Shown: positions 32,432 to 45,479, counted from the first letter of the stretch. The stretch: DNA of 64,000 bases from Pseudorasbora parva (GCF_024679245.1 NC_090177.1:21155950-21219949); one strand, 5' to 3'. Numbers and translations: made by a program. Notes: generated by a model from the sequence alone, not told the origin.

Positions 32432-35400
32432 ATGTTTAATAAGTTCTACGAATGGATCGGAACCGGTATCGCCAGTCTGCGAAACGGAGCTCCAGCTGGT
32501 GCCGTTCATGCCAGTTCAGTGAGAGTGGATCAGGACGGGGCTTTACGGAGAAAAAGACCCATAGATAGGTTAGTGATTTGCGAAGAATTGTAAGATCTTT
32601 ACTTACGTGTTCAATAAGAATTGTTACTTTAAATTATCACTTTTAGATTTTAAAAAGTTTGTTTTTGTGTCATAAAGTTAGAATGTTTTGGTTCGGTCAT
32701 TAAAGCGCCAACTGTTCCGATAGCATGACGTCAGAAACGCGTGCGCTTTAGCAGCTCCCGAAACACAATTTTTCTTATTTTTGTTACTGTTTTTTCTCTC
32801 CCTCATTTCTAATGTTGTTTGTTTGAATATATGAAAACATATCGTTTGCTGCTTCAAAAAATGTAGTAACTTTATAAGGAAGTTAATAACGTTTATGATA
32901 TAATTGTTTTAATTTTACTGAATAATTAACGTTTATTATTTATTTTGTATTAATAGTAATAACAATTGTTTTTAATATATGAAACATTTATTATAATATA
33001 ATTAATTCTGATACTTGTCTCAATTATTTCTATGCAGTTTAGATGATGGAGATGCAGTTGATCTGGAGGAGGAGAGGGTAGTGAAGAAATTCAGAATGGG
33101 TAACTAAAGTAACACTGTTTTTAGTAACGTTACATGATTTAAAAAAAAAAGACGTAGTTGCTTATAAGTCAGTCACAATAACTTGTTTTGCTTGTTTTTA
33201 GGAGATATTATGGATACGGTGAAAAATGCAGCCGAAGGAGTGAAGACCCATGGTTCAAGTGTTGCGTTTTGGGTGAAGAACAGCGTCAGACCTGACCTAA
33301 GGAACATGCTGCCGGCATCACCTGGTTCACGTCAAACAGGAATACCATCAGAACCCGCAGCCAATTCTGGGTCTTTGTGGTTGGAAAATAAGGTACTTGT
33401 TTGCTCAAGCCTTTGTGATATCCTTAAAATATATCCTTGGTATAACAGAAGAGCAACTGCACTTGTGCTGTCTAATGTATTTTACTATGCTATATATTTT
33501 AATGTGTTTACCTCTGTTTTTCCCTAAAGTTTGGGGATCGGTCACATGATATACTTGAGGCTCCATCATCCAGCACATTTGTGGCTCCATCCAGTACAGT
33601 TGAGTGGAAGACTGTCACAAAATCTGGTAAGCATAAATATTCTCTCTCTTTTTTCTACATGTAGGTAGTTATATTTTCTTTCTTTCTGCATATACATATA
33701 CTGATATATACAATCTTTTTTTGTTTGGATAGACTCCCTAAGTACGGAGCAGTCAGTGACCATATCAAAAATAAGCAGAAGGCAAGTTTGTATGGACCAT
33801 CCCCCCCACGAGACACACAAAGCTAACGGACACTCGGTTAATTTACCTGCTGCCTCCATGCCAAAACCATCCCCCTCTCCCCGCTTGGGCAGGTCCCTGT
33901 ACCACCGACCACACAGGTCACCTTAAAGAAAAAACAATATAACATGTTTGAATTAAAAGTAGTCACTTGAAATAAGTACAAAATGCCATTAATTAAATCA
34001 TACTGTTTGTTGTTTAAAGTTTTGTTGTGATGAATATTATAGTTCCCGTTTTGACAGAGTGTAATAAGTGCAACGGTATGAAGCTGAAAGAAAGTTTGTG
34101 TGTAGCTTGCTGTCATCTGCGGAGACCAGTTCAGGAAAAGCTGCATATACCAGCTTGTATGAGAAGACCTTTCCCATTCGAGTGGTCCAGAGTCCTTCAC
34201 ATGGCAGCTCAAACCGTCCCCTCCGGACCAGAGCCCGCTGTACAGCACAGGAGGTCAGAAACTCATTGTAGTGTTTTGTTTAATAAACTAAATATTTCAT
34301 AAGTGTAGAATTGCTTCATTAGCCTTAGGGCTGCACAATTGATCATCAGAATAAAACAGAAATTGTTATTTTGATTGTCAAATTGCAAAGGCTGTGGTTT
34401 GATAAAATAAGATTGAGTACATTTATTTGTCGCCTGTGTTTCAGACTTTCAGAGTGAAATTTGGGACGATTTTAATTTACACGCATGCGGTTCATGATAT
34501 ATATACTTTTAGATACATCACAATTTTGGGGCAAAAAAACACAGCAAATCTGTAACAAAAAAAAAAATTAATTAACGTTTTATTTGTCTGTTTGTTTTTC
34601 AGTCTGTGCGTGAGGAGGAAAAGGAAGTTTACAGGCAGCTTCTAGCCATGGTGTCCGGCGGCCAGTCGACCTTCCTTCACGATGGAAGTTCTCACTCCAG
34701 CATTCGCTCGCATCGAGATTTGTAAGTATCTGTGTCAAATTACTGTACATAGTGTTTCTGTGTCTAATCCTGATCTACTTAAAGGATTTGGCCATACATT
34801 TTAATTTGTCCATTAGTCAGTCCCTCCGGGATTTCGCAATATTTATTTGTGATTTTTTTTTTGCGACCAAAATTTGCGAAAAAAATTGCAATGTTTTTTG
34901 TTTTTTTGGCATTTTTTACCATATTATGTACTATGTTTGATGGACAATAAATCATACATGACAACATGCACAAATCTTGTTTATTTTGGTATCTTACTAA
35001 ATAAGGCTAGTCCAGTGGTGTACTATGTAGCTTTAAAAACATGATCAGTGATCACTTAGCGTGGGAAATATCTGGGAAAAATAAATCAAAGCAATAAGCA
35101 ATTGCCTAATATAAATAAAAAGCTCTCAAATAATTAATTAATCAAGTTAACGGTCTGTAATAAAATAAAAACTAATAAACAAATGATAAGAGGACAAATA
35201 AATACAACACAGATACAAATACAAAACAGTGTTTTACGTTTAAGTAGGCTATTGTTTGTTTTTTCCAGTTGTTGTTTGATGGTGTTCTAATAATTTGAAT
35301 TGAGTTTGGGTATACAGTGCTTTTATTAACTATTTTATTTTATCGTACATATACTTTTATTTGGTCATTCATCCATCTTGAGTAATCAATTTGCCTGGTC

Positions 35401-38400
35401 CATGGCACTTACGCGAGACGGCAGGTGAGAAAGATTCACTTTCACACAGACAATATTGCGCATGCACCACAACGTCTGCATCCTTATGAAAACAATGTAT
35501 TACAGCTTTAAATAAATTAGAGATAGTTCAATTAGATAATATAATTTATTTTGTGATTTAAAAATGTTTTTGTTTTTTTTGTGATTTTGCGGTGTAATGA
35601 CAAATTATGCTGGATCGCAAAAAAATTAAACATTTTGCTGATTTTGCATTTGTATTCAGCGATCGTGGAATCGTGAAAAACTGGAGGGACTGATTAGTTA
35701 CTCACCATTAGGTCGTTCCTAACCTGTAAGACTTTTGCACATCTTCGGAACACAAACAAAGATTTTTAATATTCTCTCATCCTTTTTGTCCATCCATTGA
35801 AAGTCTACGCAACAATCCGATCACTTATTAAAAAGTTCATGATGACATCGTAAAAGTAATCCAAAAGAATTGAACTGTTTAATCCTTAAAAGTCTTTTAA
35901 AGAGTTGTTTTATATGCTTGACGTGCCAAAACAAACCATATAAACCGCCCTATTCTCATGGATTATGTTTACATGTTTTCTTTAAAGCATCAGTGTTTTG
36001 GTGGATTGGACTTTCATTGGAGATCTTTTCAAAGATAAATTAAACTCTAATGGATTTGGAATGTCATGAGGGCAATTGATGGCAGAATTTTCATTTTTGG
36101 ATGAACTATTGCTTAAAGATTAGTTTCAGACAGGTTCTCTCGCTTGTGGTGAAACATTTGCTCTTGTTTCAGCTCCAGCTTCCTGTCGTCCAGTCGAAGT
36201 TTTCTTCAATGTGCCTCTCCAGCAGGCTCCGGTGCTGGTGTGTCGTCCTACGGGTTATCCAGTCTGCCTCCCAGCCCCCCGCCTGGGTCCAGTCAGGCTT
36301 CCAGTGCCCTGCCTAGTCCTGGTGTGGCTTCTAGCATTCCAGAGCCTCAGCTATGGGCCCATGACCTTGAGTCCAGAACTAAAAGACCAGCTGTTCGCTT
36401 AGTTCCATCACCAGCTGCCCTTCAGGATACCTCCTCTCAGGACACACAGTCATCAGGTGAGTCCAATTTCATTATTTGTCATGTTTGTAATTGTAACTTT
36501 GGCTTAAAGGTTAGCTTAATGTGGTGTTTCACTTTCTTTAGCTCACGACGGAGATTCAGTCATTTTTGTAAAGGAGCAACAGGGCAAGAAGCCTGAAAGC
36601 TCAAGGTAAGAGTACATTTTGAGTTTACCTTTGCTCTCCATTTCTCTCTTTAAAAAAAGAAGTATTTATTTATTTTTATACATAACCCGTTCCTACTCTT
36701 TCTAGTGTGCCGTGCTTCCAGGCTGAACTGTGGATCAAAGAACTGTGAGTACTTGTTATTTTTTATCTAACATGTACAGGTCTCAGTGCTTTAGTTTGTG
36801 GAAGTAAATGACTTCTGATATTGACCATCTTTGCTGTGAATTTTTTTCAGGACTAGCCTCTATGACTCTAGAGCTCGAGAGCGACGGAGGTTGATAGAAG
36901 AGCAGGAGGCTCTGGCCTCCCAGCTCCTGCGCCAGGTAAGTCAGTTTTCCCTCATTTTACACCTGCATTTTTAATGACAATCCAACTCATGCTTTCATTT
37001 GTGTAATCAGCGTCTCTCTGGAGAGGGTCGAGCCACCCCAGCGAGTTTTGAGCTGAAGGTTCGAGTCCCTCTAGAGAAGGAGGTTCCTGTTGCAGCTATT
37101 ATCACAGAGCCTCAGCCTATTAAAGAGGAGCCAGAATTCCCAGAGTTAACAGAGGTAAGTGCTCCTAAAGGGATAGTTGAAAATTGTCATTTACTCACCC
37201 TCATATCGTTCCAAAGCTGTATAACTTAGGGGGGTTTCACACTGATCACATTTTGCCTCGCTGCAGTGTTGGTCTGGTTTCACACTCCTTTCATTCTAGG
37301 GATGTGCTTGAGTACTCGGATGTGACTGCGACGATCAATCATTAAAACATGATGGCTGTAGCTTAAAGTATTCGTTTTTATTCTGATTGGTTATTGCAGC
37401 ATTTTGGCTGGTTTCAGCCCAGACTGGCGAAATAAAGTTAAACTATGGATTTAAAGCGTGCACTGCAGTGACATTTGTAATCATCACTTTGATTGTAAAA
37501 ATACAGTTAAATGCAATCACAACATTTATAGTGAGATCACTATTGTAATGGAATTCTTTGTGCTTTAGTTGCCTGTGTTTTAGCATTGTTGTTGTGGGAT
37601 AAGCCCATTCATAAAGGGAATTATACGTTCAGTCAAGCATGGTCAAGTTCACATGCGCATTCATGTTGTTTTGTGCGGATGCAAGTTGTAATATTACTTT
37701 TATATTTTATAAACAGTGAGGAAACTAGGTATTTGAACACCCTGCTATTTTGCAAGTTAGAAATCACTTAGAAATCATGGAGGGTTCTGAAATTGTCATC
37801 ATAGGTGCATGTCCACTGTGAGAGGCATAATCAAAAAAACTTTGAACACCTGAGAAAATTAAAGTTTATATTTGGTACAGTAGCCTTTGTTTGCAATTTC
37901 AGAGGTCAAACGTTTCCTGTAGTTTTTCACCAGGTTTGCGTACACTTTCGCCAGGATTTTGGCCCACTAACACATTCTCTAGATTAGTCAGGTTTCTGGC
38001 CTGTTGCTGTGAAACACAGTGTTTGAGCTCCCTACAAAGACTCTCTATTGGGTTTAGGTCTGGAGACTGGCTAGGCCACGCCAGAACCTTGATATGCTTC
38101 TTACAGTGCCACTCCTTGGTATCCTGGCTGTGTGCTTCGGGTCATTGTCATGTTGGAAGACCCAGCCTCGACCCATCTTCAATGCTCTAACTAAGGGAAG
38201 GAGGTTGTTCCCCAAAATCTTGCAATACATGGCCCGGTCATCCTTTTCTTAATACAGTGCAGTCGCCCTGTCCCATGTGCAGAAAAACACCCCAAAGCAT
38301 GATGCTACCACCCCTATGCTTCACAGTAGGGATGGTGTTCTTGGGATGGTACTCATCATTCTTCTTCCTCCGTTTAGTGGAATTATGACCAAAAAGTTAT

Positions 38401-41400
38401 ATTTTGGTCTCATCTGACTACATTACTTTCTCCCATGACTCCTCTGGATTATCCAAATGGTCATTGGCAAACTTAAGACAGGCCTAGACATTAAGCAGGG
38501 TAACCTTCCGTGCCATGCATGATGTCAAACCATGACGTCTTAAGCCCCGTTTCCACCACAGGAACTTTACCCAGGAACTAGGAACTTTGGGTGGTACTTC
38601 GTGTGTTTAGACCGCAGGAACCAGGGTAAAATTGAAGTTCCGGGTAAATATTTCCCCCTCCAAACGGCCCTGCTCGCGAGGTAGTACTTTTTCAAAGTTC
38701 AGGAACTTTCGAGGGCGGGACTTGGGCGCTGAACATGCTGATTGGTTGAGCTCACGCAGTTCAACCGGCATTTTTAAAAGTCTTTTGCGAGGTTCGTTCT
38801 GCGTTCAGTAAATATCAGTCTTTGCTCTCTGTCTGGTGGCGCGCGGTCGTCTCAGCCATCTCACGTTCAATGTCCGTAATAGCTGATAATAATATACATT
38901 GTCATTTTAAATCTAGCTTTACAAGCTTTCTGAATATGCTGCAGCTGCATGCTGCTGAATCTGCATATTAGTCCTCTTTTCTGTCGTTGTTAATTACCTC
39001 TTAGTAAACCTATACATAACCAGCAAAAGCAGCAAAGCTTGAATCTCTTCCATACTCGTTATTAATTTTTTTTCACCATGTAAACGACCTGACCGATTAC
39101 TTTTAAGTGTGTGTCCTTACATGACGTGACGGCGCGCGCCGCGCTCATGTTGACAAGAGAGGAAAGCTAATTTTTCTGAGGGGTAAACTTTTTATTTCGT
39201 AAGTTATGAAGATAATGTTGGAGTAATGACACAGCGTATATTGCCCCAGGCAGTTTTTACTTTAACTGCGCCTGACAGAAGATTTTTTTTTCTGAGATGA
39301 TTATTACACTTTACAACAAATAGCTATAAATAATACTGTATTAGTCCTGGTGGCCGTTAAGAGTTGCTATGGCTACAGTTAACACACTCCAGCTGCTGGA
39401 GAAAACAGCGTTGACATTTTTGGTGCGGCAGACAAACTGCATGTGACAAAATGATTGCGATTGAAAGTCATCACATGTAAACACCAGATCGGTTTAGATA
39501 ACGTCTCATGTAAACAGTTCACTAAATCTTTCAATCGGTACACACACAAATGATTACTGTCCTTCACTGATTTGGAGGAGCAGTCGCGCGCAGTCCTACA
39601 TCACCGGACTAATTTGCCTAATCTTCTCGGAACTTTATCGCGGTCGAAACGCAGACAGCTGCAGGTCTGGGGGGGAGAAAAGTTCCTGTAAAAAAGTTCC
39701 TGGTACAAATTGTTCCGGGTAATTTTGGTGGAAACGGGGCTTTAGTGTATTACCAAAAGTAACCTTGGAAACGGTGGTCCCAATTCTTTTCAGGTCATTG
39801 ACCAGCTCCTCCCGTGTAGTTCTGGGCTGATTTCTCACCTTTCTTAGGATCATTGAGACTCCACGAGGTGAGATCTTGCATGATTCCCCAGTCTGAGGAA
39901 GATTGACAGTCATGTTTAGCTTCTTCCATTTTCTAATGATTGCTCCAACAGTGGACCTTTTTTCACCAAGCTGCTTGTCAATTTCCCAGTAGCCCTTTTC
40001 AGCCCTGTGGAGATGTACAATTTTGTCTCTAGTGTCTTTGGACAGCTCTATAATCTTGGCCATGTTAGTAGTTGGATTCTTACTGATTGTACGGGGTGGG
40101 CAGGTGTCTTTATGCAGCTAACAACCTCAAACAGGTGCATCTAATTTAAGATAATAAATGGAGTGGAGGTGGACATTTTAAAGGCAGACTATTAGGTCTT
40201 TGAGGGTCAGAATTCTAGCTAATAGACAGGTGTTCACATACTTATTTGCAGCTGTATCATACAAATAAATAGTTAAAATCATTAATCATATATTGTGATT
40301 TTTGGATTTTTTAAGATTGTCCCTCACAGTGGACATGCACCTATAATGACAATTTCAGACCCTCCATGATTTCCAAGTGGGAGAACTTGCAAAATAGCAG
40401 GGTGTTCAAATACTTATTTTCCTCCCTGTATATCAGATTCATCTCATGAAGGATGCATTTGGTTGAGTTTATTAACCTGCTAGCAAGGTGCTTTAGTTTA
40501 CTGGTGTTCATTTACTCTTTAGAGTTGGCTTAAATGGCAATGCCAGACATTATTCATCGTCCATCGCAACTGCCAGTTTTAACTGTTGTCAACTGCCAAT
40601 TTAGGGGACATCGCCCAACCTTAGTTGTTACATGAAAAGAGCATCCACAACTGGCCACTTTGTGGCTAGCACTTAACTTGAACTTAAGTTCAAGTTCACT
40701 TGCATTTGGGTTATTTTTTACAGAGACAAGTTGTAATGTTACATTTATGTTGTGTAAATAGGATATCTGATTAATCTCATATAGTATGTGTCAGATAGAT
40801 GCCTCCGTTTACTGGTGTTCATTCACTCATCAGCTTCACCTCATGCAGCGATTCCTTTTTAGGAATTTCTTTTTCAAAATCATGCATTATTAATAATCTT
40901 GCGGTGTTATTTTTCTTGTCTCATTTTAACTGACGTTTTTGCATGTCATATTTTTATTTTTCAACCTTCATTTTTTTTAACAGTGGTTAAATTAAAATAT
41001 TTTCATTAGCAACATGAGGGACACAACCTGTTCTCCACAGAAATACTCGAGTACCTGTTTTTTTGAGATCTATCAGGACTATAAATGAAACGTTTAAAAA
41101 AATGCCTATTCATTCTATTAAACTATTTGAACCATTTCTACGTCATCTACGTTCTACGTCATCACGAACATGCATGGTGTATCCCAGGTAAATCATCTCC
41201 ATTGTCATCTACATGTTTTGTTGATGTTGGTTGTTGATGTTTGTTGACGAAAAATCATGCACATGTTATTTTACTTCCTGAACAAGTGCAGCCACCCTCA
41301 CCTAATAGAGGTTATCTTGGGTTTGGTACCCTGGTGCGCTCCCTGGTCAGCATGACAGCTTTCACAATTCGCATTACCAATTTTTTTAATGTGATTTACC

Positions 41401-43699
41401 ATGCTCAGGTTTGAGCTAATCTGCCCATGTGAAAGCTCCCTTACTACAGCACAAAAGTAGGAATTTTGAAGAATATCTGTAACCAAACAGTTTTGTTTAC
41501 CATTGATTTCCATTTTGTATGGGCAAAACACATTTTTCAGAATATCATATTTTATGTTCTACAGAAGTCCTGCAGGTTTGTAATGACATGATAGGATTTT
41601 GAATTTTTGGTTGAATGTCCCCTTCAAGTTCACCAGTTTGAGATTAATTGACTTTTCCAAAGGTCTGAGACTATTAGTTAAACTGTTCCATTTGTCTTTC
41701 TGCAAAATCTGATGATCTATGTTTATCCATCATGGTTTAAAATGTTTCAAAGATAATAGTTTTGTTGGAGCACTGAGTTGATCTTGTGCAATACACAATG
41801 TTCACATTGTCGGCATCACACATTTGCATGCAATTTGGTTGGTGCTGTTGAAATATTTTAAAGAATTTAAATATTACCTCAACATTTTTTTTTTATATGG
41901 CTATCCATAGTTATAAAAATATAAGTATCAGGGAACTTTATAATCTCTGGAACATTTTATTGAGTGCAGTGTTGTTTTTATGAATTTGGTTATTTGTGTT
42001 GTTGTTTATAATTATACAATAATATAAACATTTTCATAATTATAAAACTGTTCTAATTTAAAATCTCAGAGGGTACCATACTAAATGTTTTAAATTCAAT
42101 ATAATATTTACAAATAAAAAGGAATAAAATAATCAAATAAAATGTTAAGAAATGTTCTGTAAAGTGTTAATGTAAAGACTGTTCTATTTAAAATAGTTTT
42201 ATTTTTTATTAGCTTTTCATCAATTCACAATCCATCCCTAGTTTGGGAAAGTGTGCAGTGCAGGAATGTTTTTGATTGGTGTGTTTCCTGTTTATTACGT
42301 TCACAGGACATGGAGAATGAGGTGAGCAGAGCTCTGAGAGGCGGCAGTCAAGATGAGATTCTCAGCGAGGGCTTCCGCCTCACCATTACCAGGAAGGACC
42401 TGCAGACGCTCAACCACCTCAACTGGCTCAATGATGAGGTCAGAGCTTTACTTCATTATTCAGGTTTCTGTACAACCCTGTCCGTAATTTTTCAAGTGGA
42501 TTCTGAAAAGATTTGTTTGCCATAATTATCAACACTTACAAATTTTCCAGTGGCTGATATCTCAAGATTTGAGTGCCTGATGGATACATTTTCTCCATTT
42601 CAGGTTATTAATTTCTACATGAACCTGCTTGTGGAGCGCAGCAAAAAGCCAGACCTGCCATCCGCTTACACCTTCAACACCTTCTTTTTCCCCAAGCTGC
42701 GTAGCTCTGGTTACTCTGCTGTCCGACGCTGGACTAAAAAAGTGGATATCTTTTCTGTTGACATCATTCTGGTGCCTGTCCACTTGGGGGTGCACTGGTG
42801 CTTGTCTGTAAGTAAACCAAGGTCACACTGAGGGCATGTGCATGGTAGATGCATTACATTTCGGGCTGATGCTTTCTTTCCTGACATTGTCATTTAGAAT
42901 AGTATCTTAATTAATATACAATGAGTTTAATACATGAACAGTTCATTCTGGTTTGCTGTTAAGTCAGGATTGGCAGTGTTTTTATTATTTTATTATTATT
43001 ATTCTCATTTCTTCCTTTTTGCTTTTTGATAGGTGGTGGATTTTCGTAAGAAGAGCATCACTTACTTTGATTCCATGGGAGGAAACAACGACGAGGCCTG
43101 CAGGATTTTATTGTGAGTGCTACCTGACGATTAGATGATGAAATGGGTCTGCAAGAAGTGTCTTTTCTAAATAAATCCCATGATAACCCATTAGGAAATA
43201 AACAATGAATTATGCATGACTAGGCATTGTCAAAAGTGTCTTAACTGTGCCTCTGTATTTCAGAAAATATCTGAAACAAGAAAGTGAAGACAAGAAGGGG
43301 CAGAACTTGGATACCTCAGAATGGACTATAAAAAGCAAAAGACGCAATGTGAGTTTCCCAACATAAACATCACTTAGGGCTTGTAGTGTTTTAAATTGAC
43401 CAAAGAAAACCTCCAGGATCACCTAAAAGATGTTTTATTTCCCTGAATGCTCAGGAGATCCCTCAGCAAATGAATGGAAGTGACTGCGGAATGTTCACAT
43501 GCAAATATGCTGAATACATCACCAAAGACCGACCAATCACATTCACACAGGCGAGCATCATTTGCATAGATTTTTCTGAAGATTTTGTTGGTCACACTTG
43601 GACATTTAATTGACATTTCATTCTTGTTTTAAACAGAAACACATGCCCTATTTCAGAAGACGAATGGTATGGGAGATCCTGAAACAGAAACTGTTGTGA
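32432..43699 (+). CDS. senp1: Sentrin/SUMO-specific protease 1
   Basis: Eighteen coding exons: 32432-32568, 33038-33099, 33202-33392, 33530-33626, 33733-33916, 34106-34253, 34603-34721, 36173-36456, 36542-36605, 36706-36744, 36851-36935, 37011-37154, 42307-42438, 42604-42807, 43033-43112, 43264-43348, 43455-43550 and 43637-43699. Phases agree and give 737 residues (human SENP1 644). The N-terminal half is low-complexity, Ser/Pro-rich; [19 protein letters not shown] and [10 protein letters not shown] match SENP1. The C-terminal C48 peptidase has His626 (GVHWCL), Asp643 (YFDSMGG), Gln690 and Cys696 (GSDCGMF), so it should be active in SUMO maturation and removal in the nucleus. [16 protein letters not shown] favours SENP1 over SENP2. 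Intron 17 is GC-AG. Exon 6 has the weakest support: its acceptor at 34106 was chosen because it alone keeps the frame. Intron 12 is 5.2 kb and holds nested transposons. Confidence 0.94.
34783..36112. mobile_element. TTAA-flanked element in senp1 intron 7, itself interrupted
   Basis: TTAA at 34779-34782 and 36113-36116 flanks the block. Its ends, AGGATTTGGCCATACATTTT and TCATTTTTGGATGAACTATT, resemble the AGG..TAGTTCA.CCAAAAATGA ends of other TTAA elements in the window. A separate TIR element occupies 34818-35692. Non-autonomous. Confidence 0.6.
34818..35692. mobile_element. TIR element inserted into the TTAA element
   Basis: The ends CAGTCCCTCC and GGAGGGACTG are exact inverted repeats, followed inward by GGGATTTCGC-like sequence. 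ATTAGT occurs directly on both sides (34812-34817, 35693-35698), compatible with a short target duplication. Rejoining the flanks recreates the usual sequence of the host repeat. No transposase frame; superfamily uncertain (hAT duplications are normally 8 bp). Confidence 0.65.
37870..40063 (-). pseudogene. Tc1 transposase, interrupted
   Basis: The N-terminal 108 codons from 40063 ([20 protein letters not shown], paired HTH domain) read cleanly until the inserted element. The catalytic half resumes to the left of 38540 in broken frames with recognisable Tc1 segments. The insertion and further frame changes abolish function. Confidence 0.8.
38543..39741. mobile_element. PIF/Harbinger-like non-autonomous element
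   Basis: The ends AGCCCCGTTTCCACC and GGTGGAAACGGGGCT are perfect inverted repeats. They are flanked by TTA (38540-38542 and 39742-39744), and removing 1199 bp plus one TTA restores the Tc1 reading ...GACGTCTTAGTGTATTACC. A 3-bp TWA duplication is the Harbinger mark. No coding frame of its own was seen. Confidence 0.8.
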
Positions 43700-44760
43700 T
43701 TGGACATTGTATGTGTGTGTACATGTGTGTACAGAACATATTTTGATGTGTCGTATGGAAATGAGGGCTCCTGTGCACTTCAGGAACCCCCAAGACAAAT
43801 ATGGGATGCCCTCAATCACTGGTCATTTCTATGCTGTCTAAATGAAACAAGGGAAATCCTCATGCACCTAAAGGACACATTCTCAGCCTTTAAGAGTCAG
43901 GGCAATGGATTTTTGCCCTTTTATAGTTCCCTATAACATGACATGCTTTTGCTTAGCCAGCTAATGTTGTTAGACTATGGAAGGATGTAATTTTCATATT
44001 TTCAATATTTCCTTGCTATCATTCATCTGCAGTTACTGTCTATGTAAGGTCTGTCTTGAGATGAATTCAGTGTGCTTGATCTCAAATCATCTGAAGTCAT
44101 AAATGTTATAGTAATATGATTACTGAGTTTTTACGCTGATCTCTTTTCACTCAAGTACTGGTAAAACAGCTGGAAATGACAATCACAGACTCGCTCAGTG
44201 AATTTGTAATGAAAAACAGCAGTTTACTTAACATTTGTGATATTTGATACCTGTATGTTTTATACAGAAACTGTTTTGGTATTTAACTATTAAGTTCATC
44301 TAAGACTCAATTAGAGGTCTTTAGGATGTCTACATTTTTGGAAAGACATTTCAGATTTGTGGTTCCTTTTTTTTCCCCTAGTGGGTGATGAAAAGCTCTT
44401 GTGCGGCAATGGTTTTGACTTCAGTATGTGTTGAGATGGTTGTCATCACAGGCATGTTTATTTTTATCAGTATTTGCTGGCTCTGATCATTTGAGGAGTC
44501 TTCTGACATTTTTGGTCATCTCATAGACAGACTGTGCTTAACCCAGCAGCTTCATGTTTTCTGTTCTTGACATTACTCTGTTCTTTTGTGTAAGAGAGAA
44601 CTATTTTTTTGCAACCGTTTCTAAAAAAAAACTTTTCTGCAGGATAGACAAATATTGTATATACAGTGACTATACGGTAAAATTGAAGACATATTTAATA
44701 CTCATTTTGTACCTTTTATTATCTGTTTTTGTATGTGGAGCAGATCTTACCAGAAATAAA
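43700..44760 (+). other. senp1: senp1 3' UTR
   Basis: Non-coding sequence after the senp1 stop up to an AATAAA at 44755-44760 followed by a modest GT-rich stretch. The extent is inferred. Confidence 0.5.
44755..44760 (+). promoter_or_regulatory. senp1: Candidate senp1 polyadenylation signal
   Basis: AATAAA about 1.06 kb after the stop codon; downstream TTATGCGTGTATC is weakly GT-rich. Confidence 0.45.
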
Positions 44761-44985
44761 TTCCTGAGGTTATGCGTGTATCCGATTATAATTTACATAA
44801 TTTCAAATGGATTTTGTCATCTAAGAAACTCCTGTTTTATGTGCTTTAGACATGAAATTTGACTTGACTAACAAGAAAAGAACAAATTATTTAAGATGCT
44901 AAGACAGGGTTGGATAACTAAAAGTGTCCTGATTCATTTGCTGGTGCATTTCAATATTTTTTTTTTCTTTTTGCTAAAGCTGTAC

Positions 44986-45180
44986 ATCAGGGGTCCCCAA
45001 TCTCGGTCCTGGAGGGCCACTGTCCTGCAGAGTTTAGCTCCAACCCCAATCAAACACACCTGAACCAGCTAATCAATGCCTTTATAGTCAGTGATTAGCT
45101 GGTTCAGGTGTGTTTGATTGGGGTTGGAGCTAAACTCTGCAGGAAAGTGGCCCGCCAGGACTGAGATTGGGAACCCTGAT
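44986..45180. mobile_element. Palindromic MITE-like hairpin
   Basis: ATCAGGGGTCCCCAATCTCG... to ...CTGAGATTGGGAACCCTGAT forms arms of about 90 bp around a short AT loop. The same arms occur at 46257-46440 and half of one near 23447-23510. Such CTGGAGGGCC/CAGGTGTGTTTGAT palindromes are abundant in cyprinid genomes in my experience; the family name needs a library search. Confidence 0.85.
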
Positions 45181-45212
45181 CTATGCAGTTAAAAAATGCA
45201 GTTTAGTAAAGA

Positions 45213-45284
45213 CTAAAGTAAGTATGTGTACTAAATGCAGATCTTTTCCGGTAGATCTGCATTTAGTACACATACTTACTTTAG
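45213..45284. repeat. Perfect 32-bp inverted repeat with 8-nt loop
   Basis: Arms 45213-45244 and 45253-45284 are exactly complementary (CTAAAGTAAGTATGTGTACT... pairs with ...AGTACACATACTTACTTTAG), with the loop TTTCCGGT. Transcribed from either strand it would fold as a fully paired hairpin. Confidence 0.95.
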
Positions 45285-45479
45285 ATCCCATCGGTATCAT
45301 TTGGATGAAGATCACAGTTTATCTGGAAATTAATATTGTTAATTTTTTGTTAAAGTAAATTAAATTTGGCATAAGCTGACTGTTTTTTTTTTAATTTATT
45401 TTTAAGAAACAGAAAATACATAGATTATAGGCCTGTGTTGCATATTTCTTAAAAATCTTAGAGTCAGCGTGAAACCTTT

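Larger units (their letters stand above)
37714..40428 (-). mobile_element. Tc1-like transposon in senp1 intron 12, split by another element
   Basis: The TIRs CAGTGAGGAAACTAGGTATT (left) and CAGGGAGGAAAATAAGTATT (right, inverted) share the following TTGAACACCCTGCTATTTTG, and TA follows the right end. Without the insert at 38543-39741 it is about 1.5 kb, a normal Tc1 size. Transposase runs on the minus strand. Confidence 0.88.

Noticed and set aside
34027..34302. Longer first half of senp1 exon 6 starting at the GACAG near 34057
   Set aside because: That acceptor gives an immediate stop with the phase of exon 5; only the TGTGTAG acceptor before 34106 keeps the frame and leads into YEKTFPI.
36101..36402. 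Alternative Leu/Pro-rich proteins in other frames over senp1 exon 8
   Set aside because: They are shadows of the Ser/Pro-rich senp1 coding frame.
37011..37154. tRNA-like GGTTCGAGTCCCT
   Set aside because: It is inside senp1 exon 12, coding for KVRVPLEKE; no acceptor stem or anticodon arm can be formed around it.
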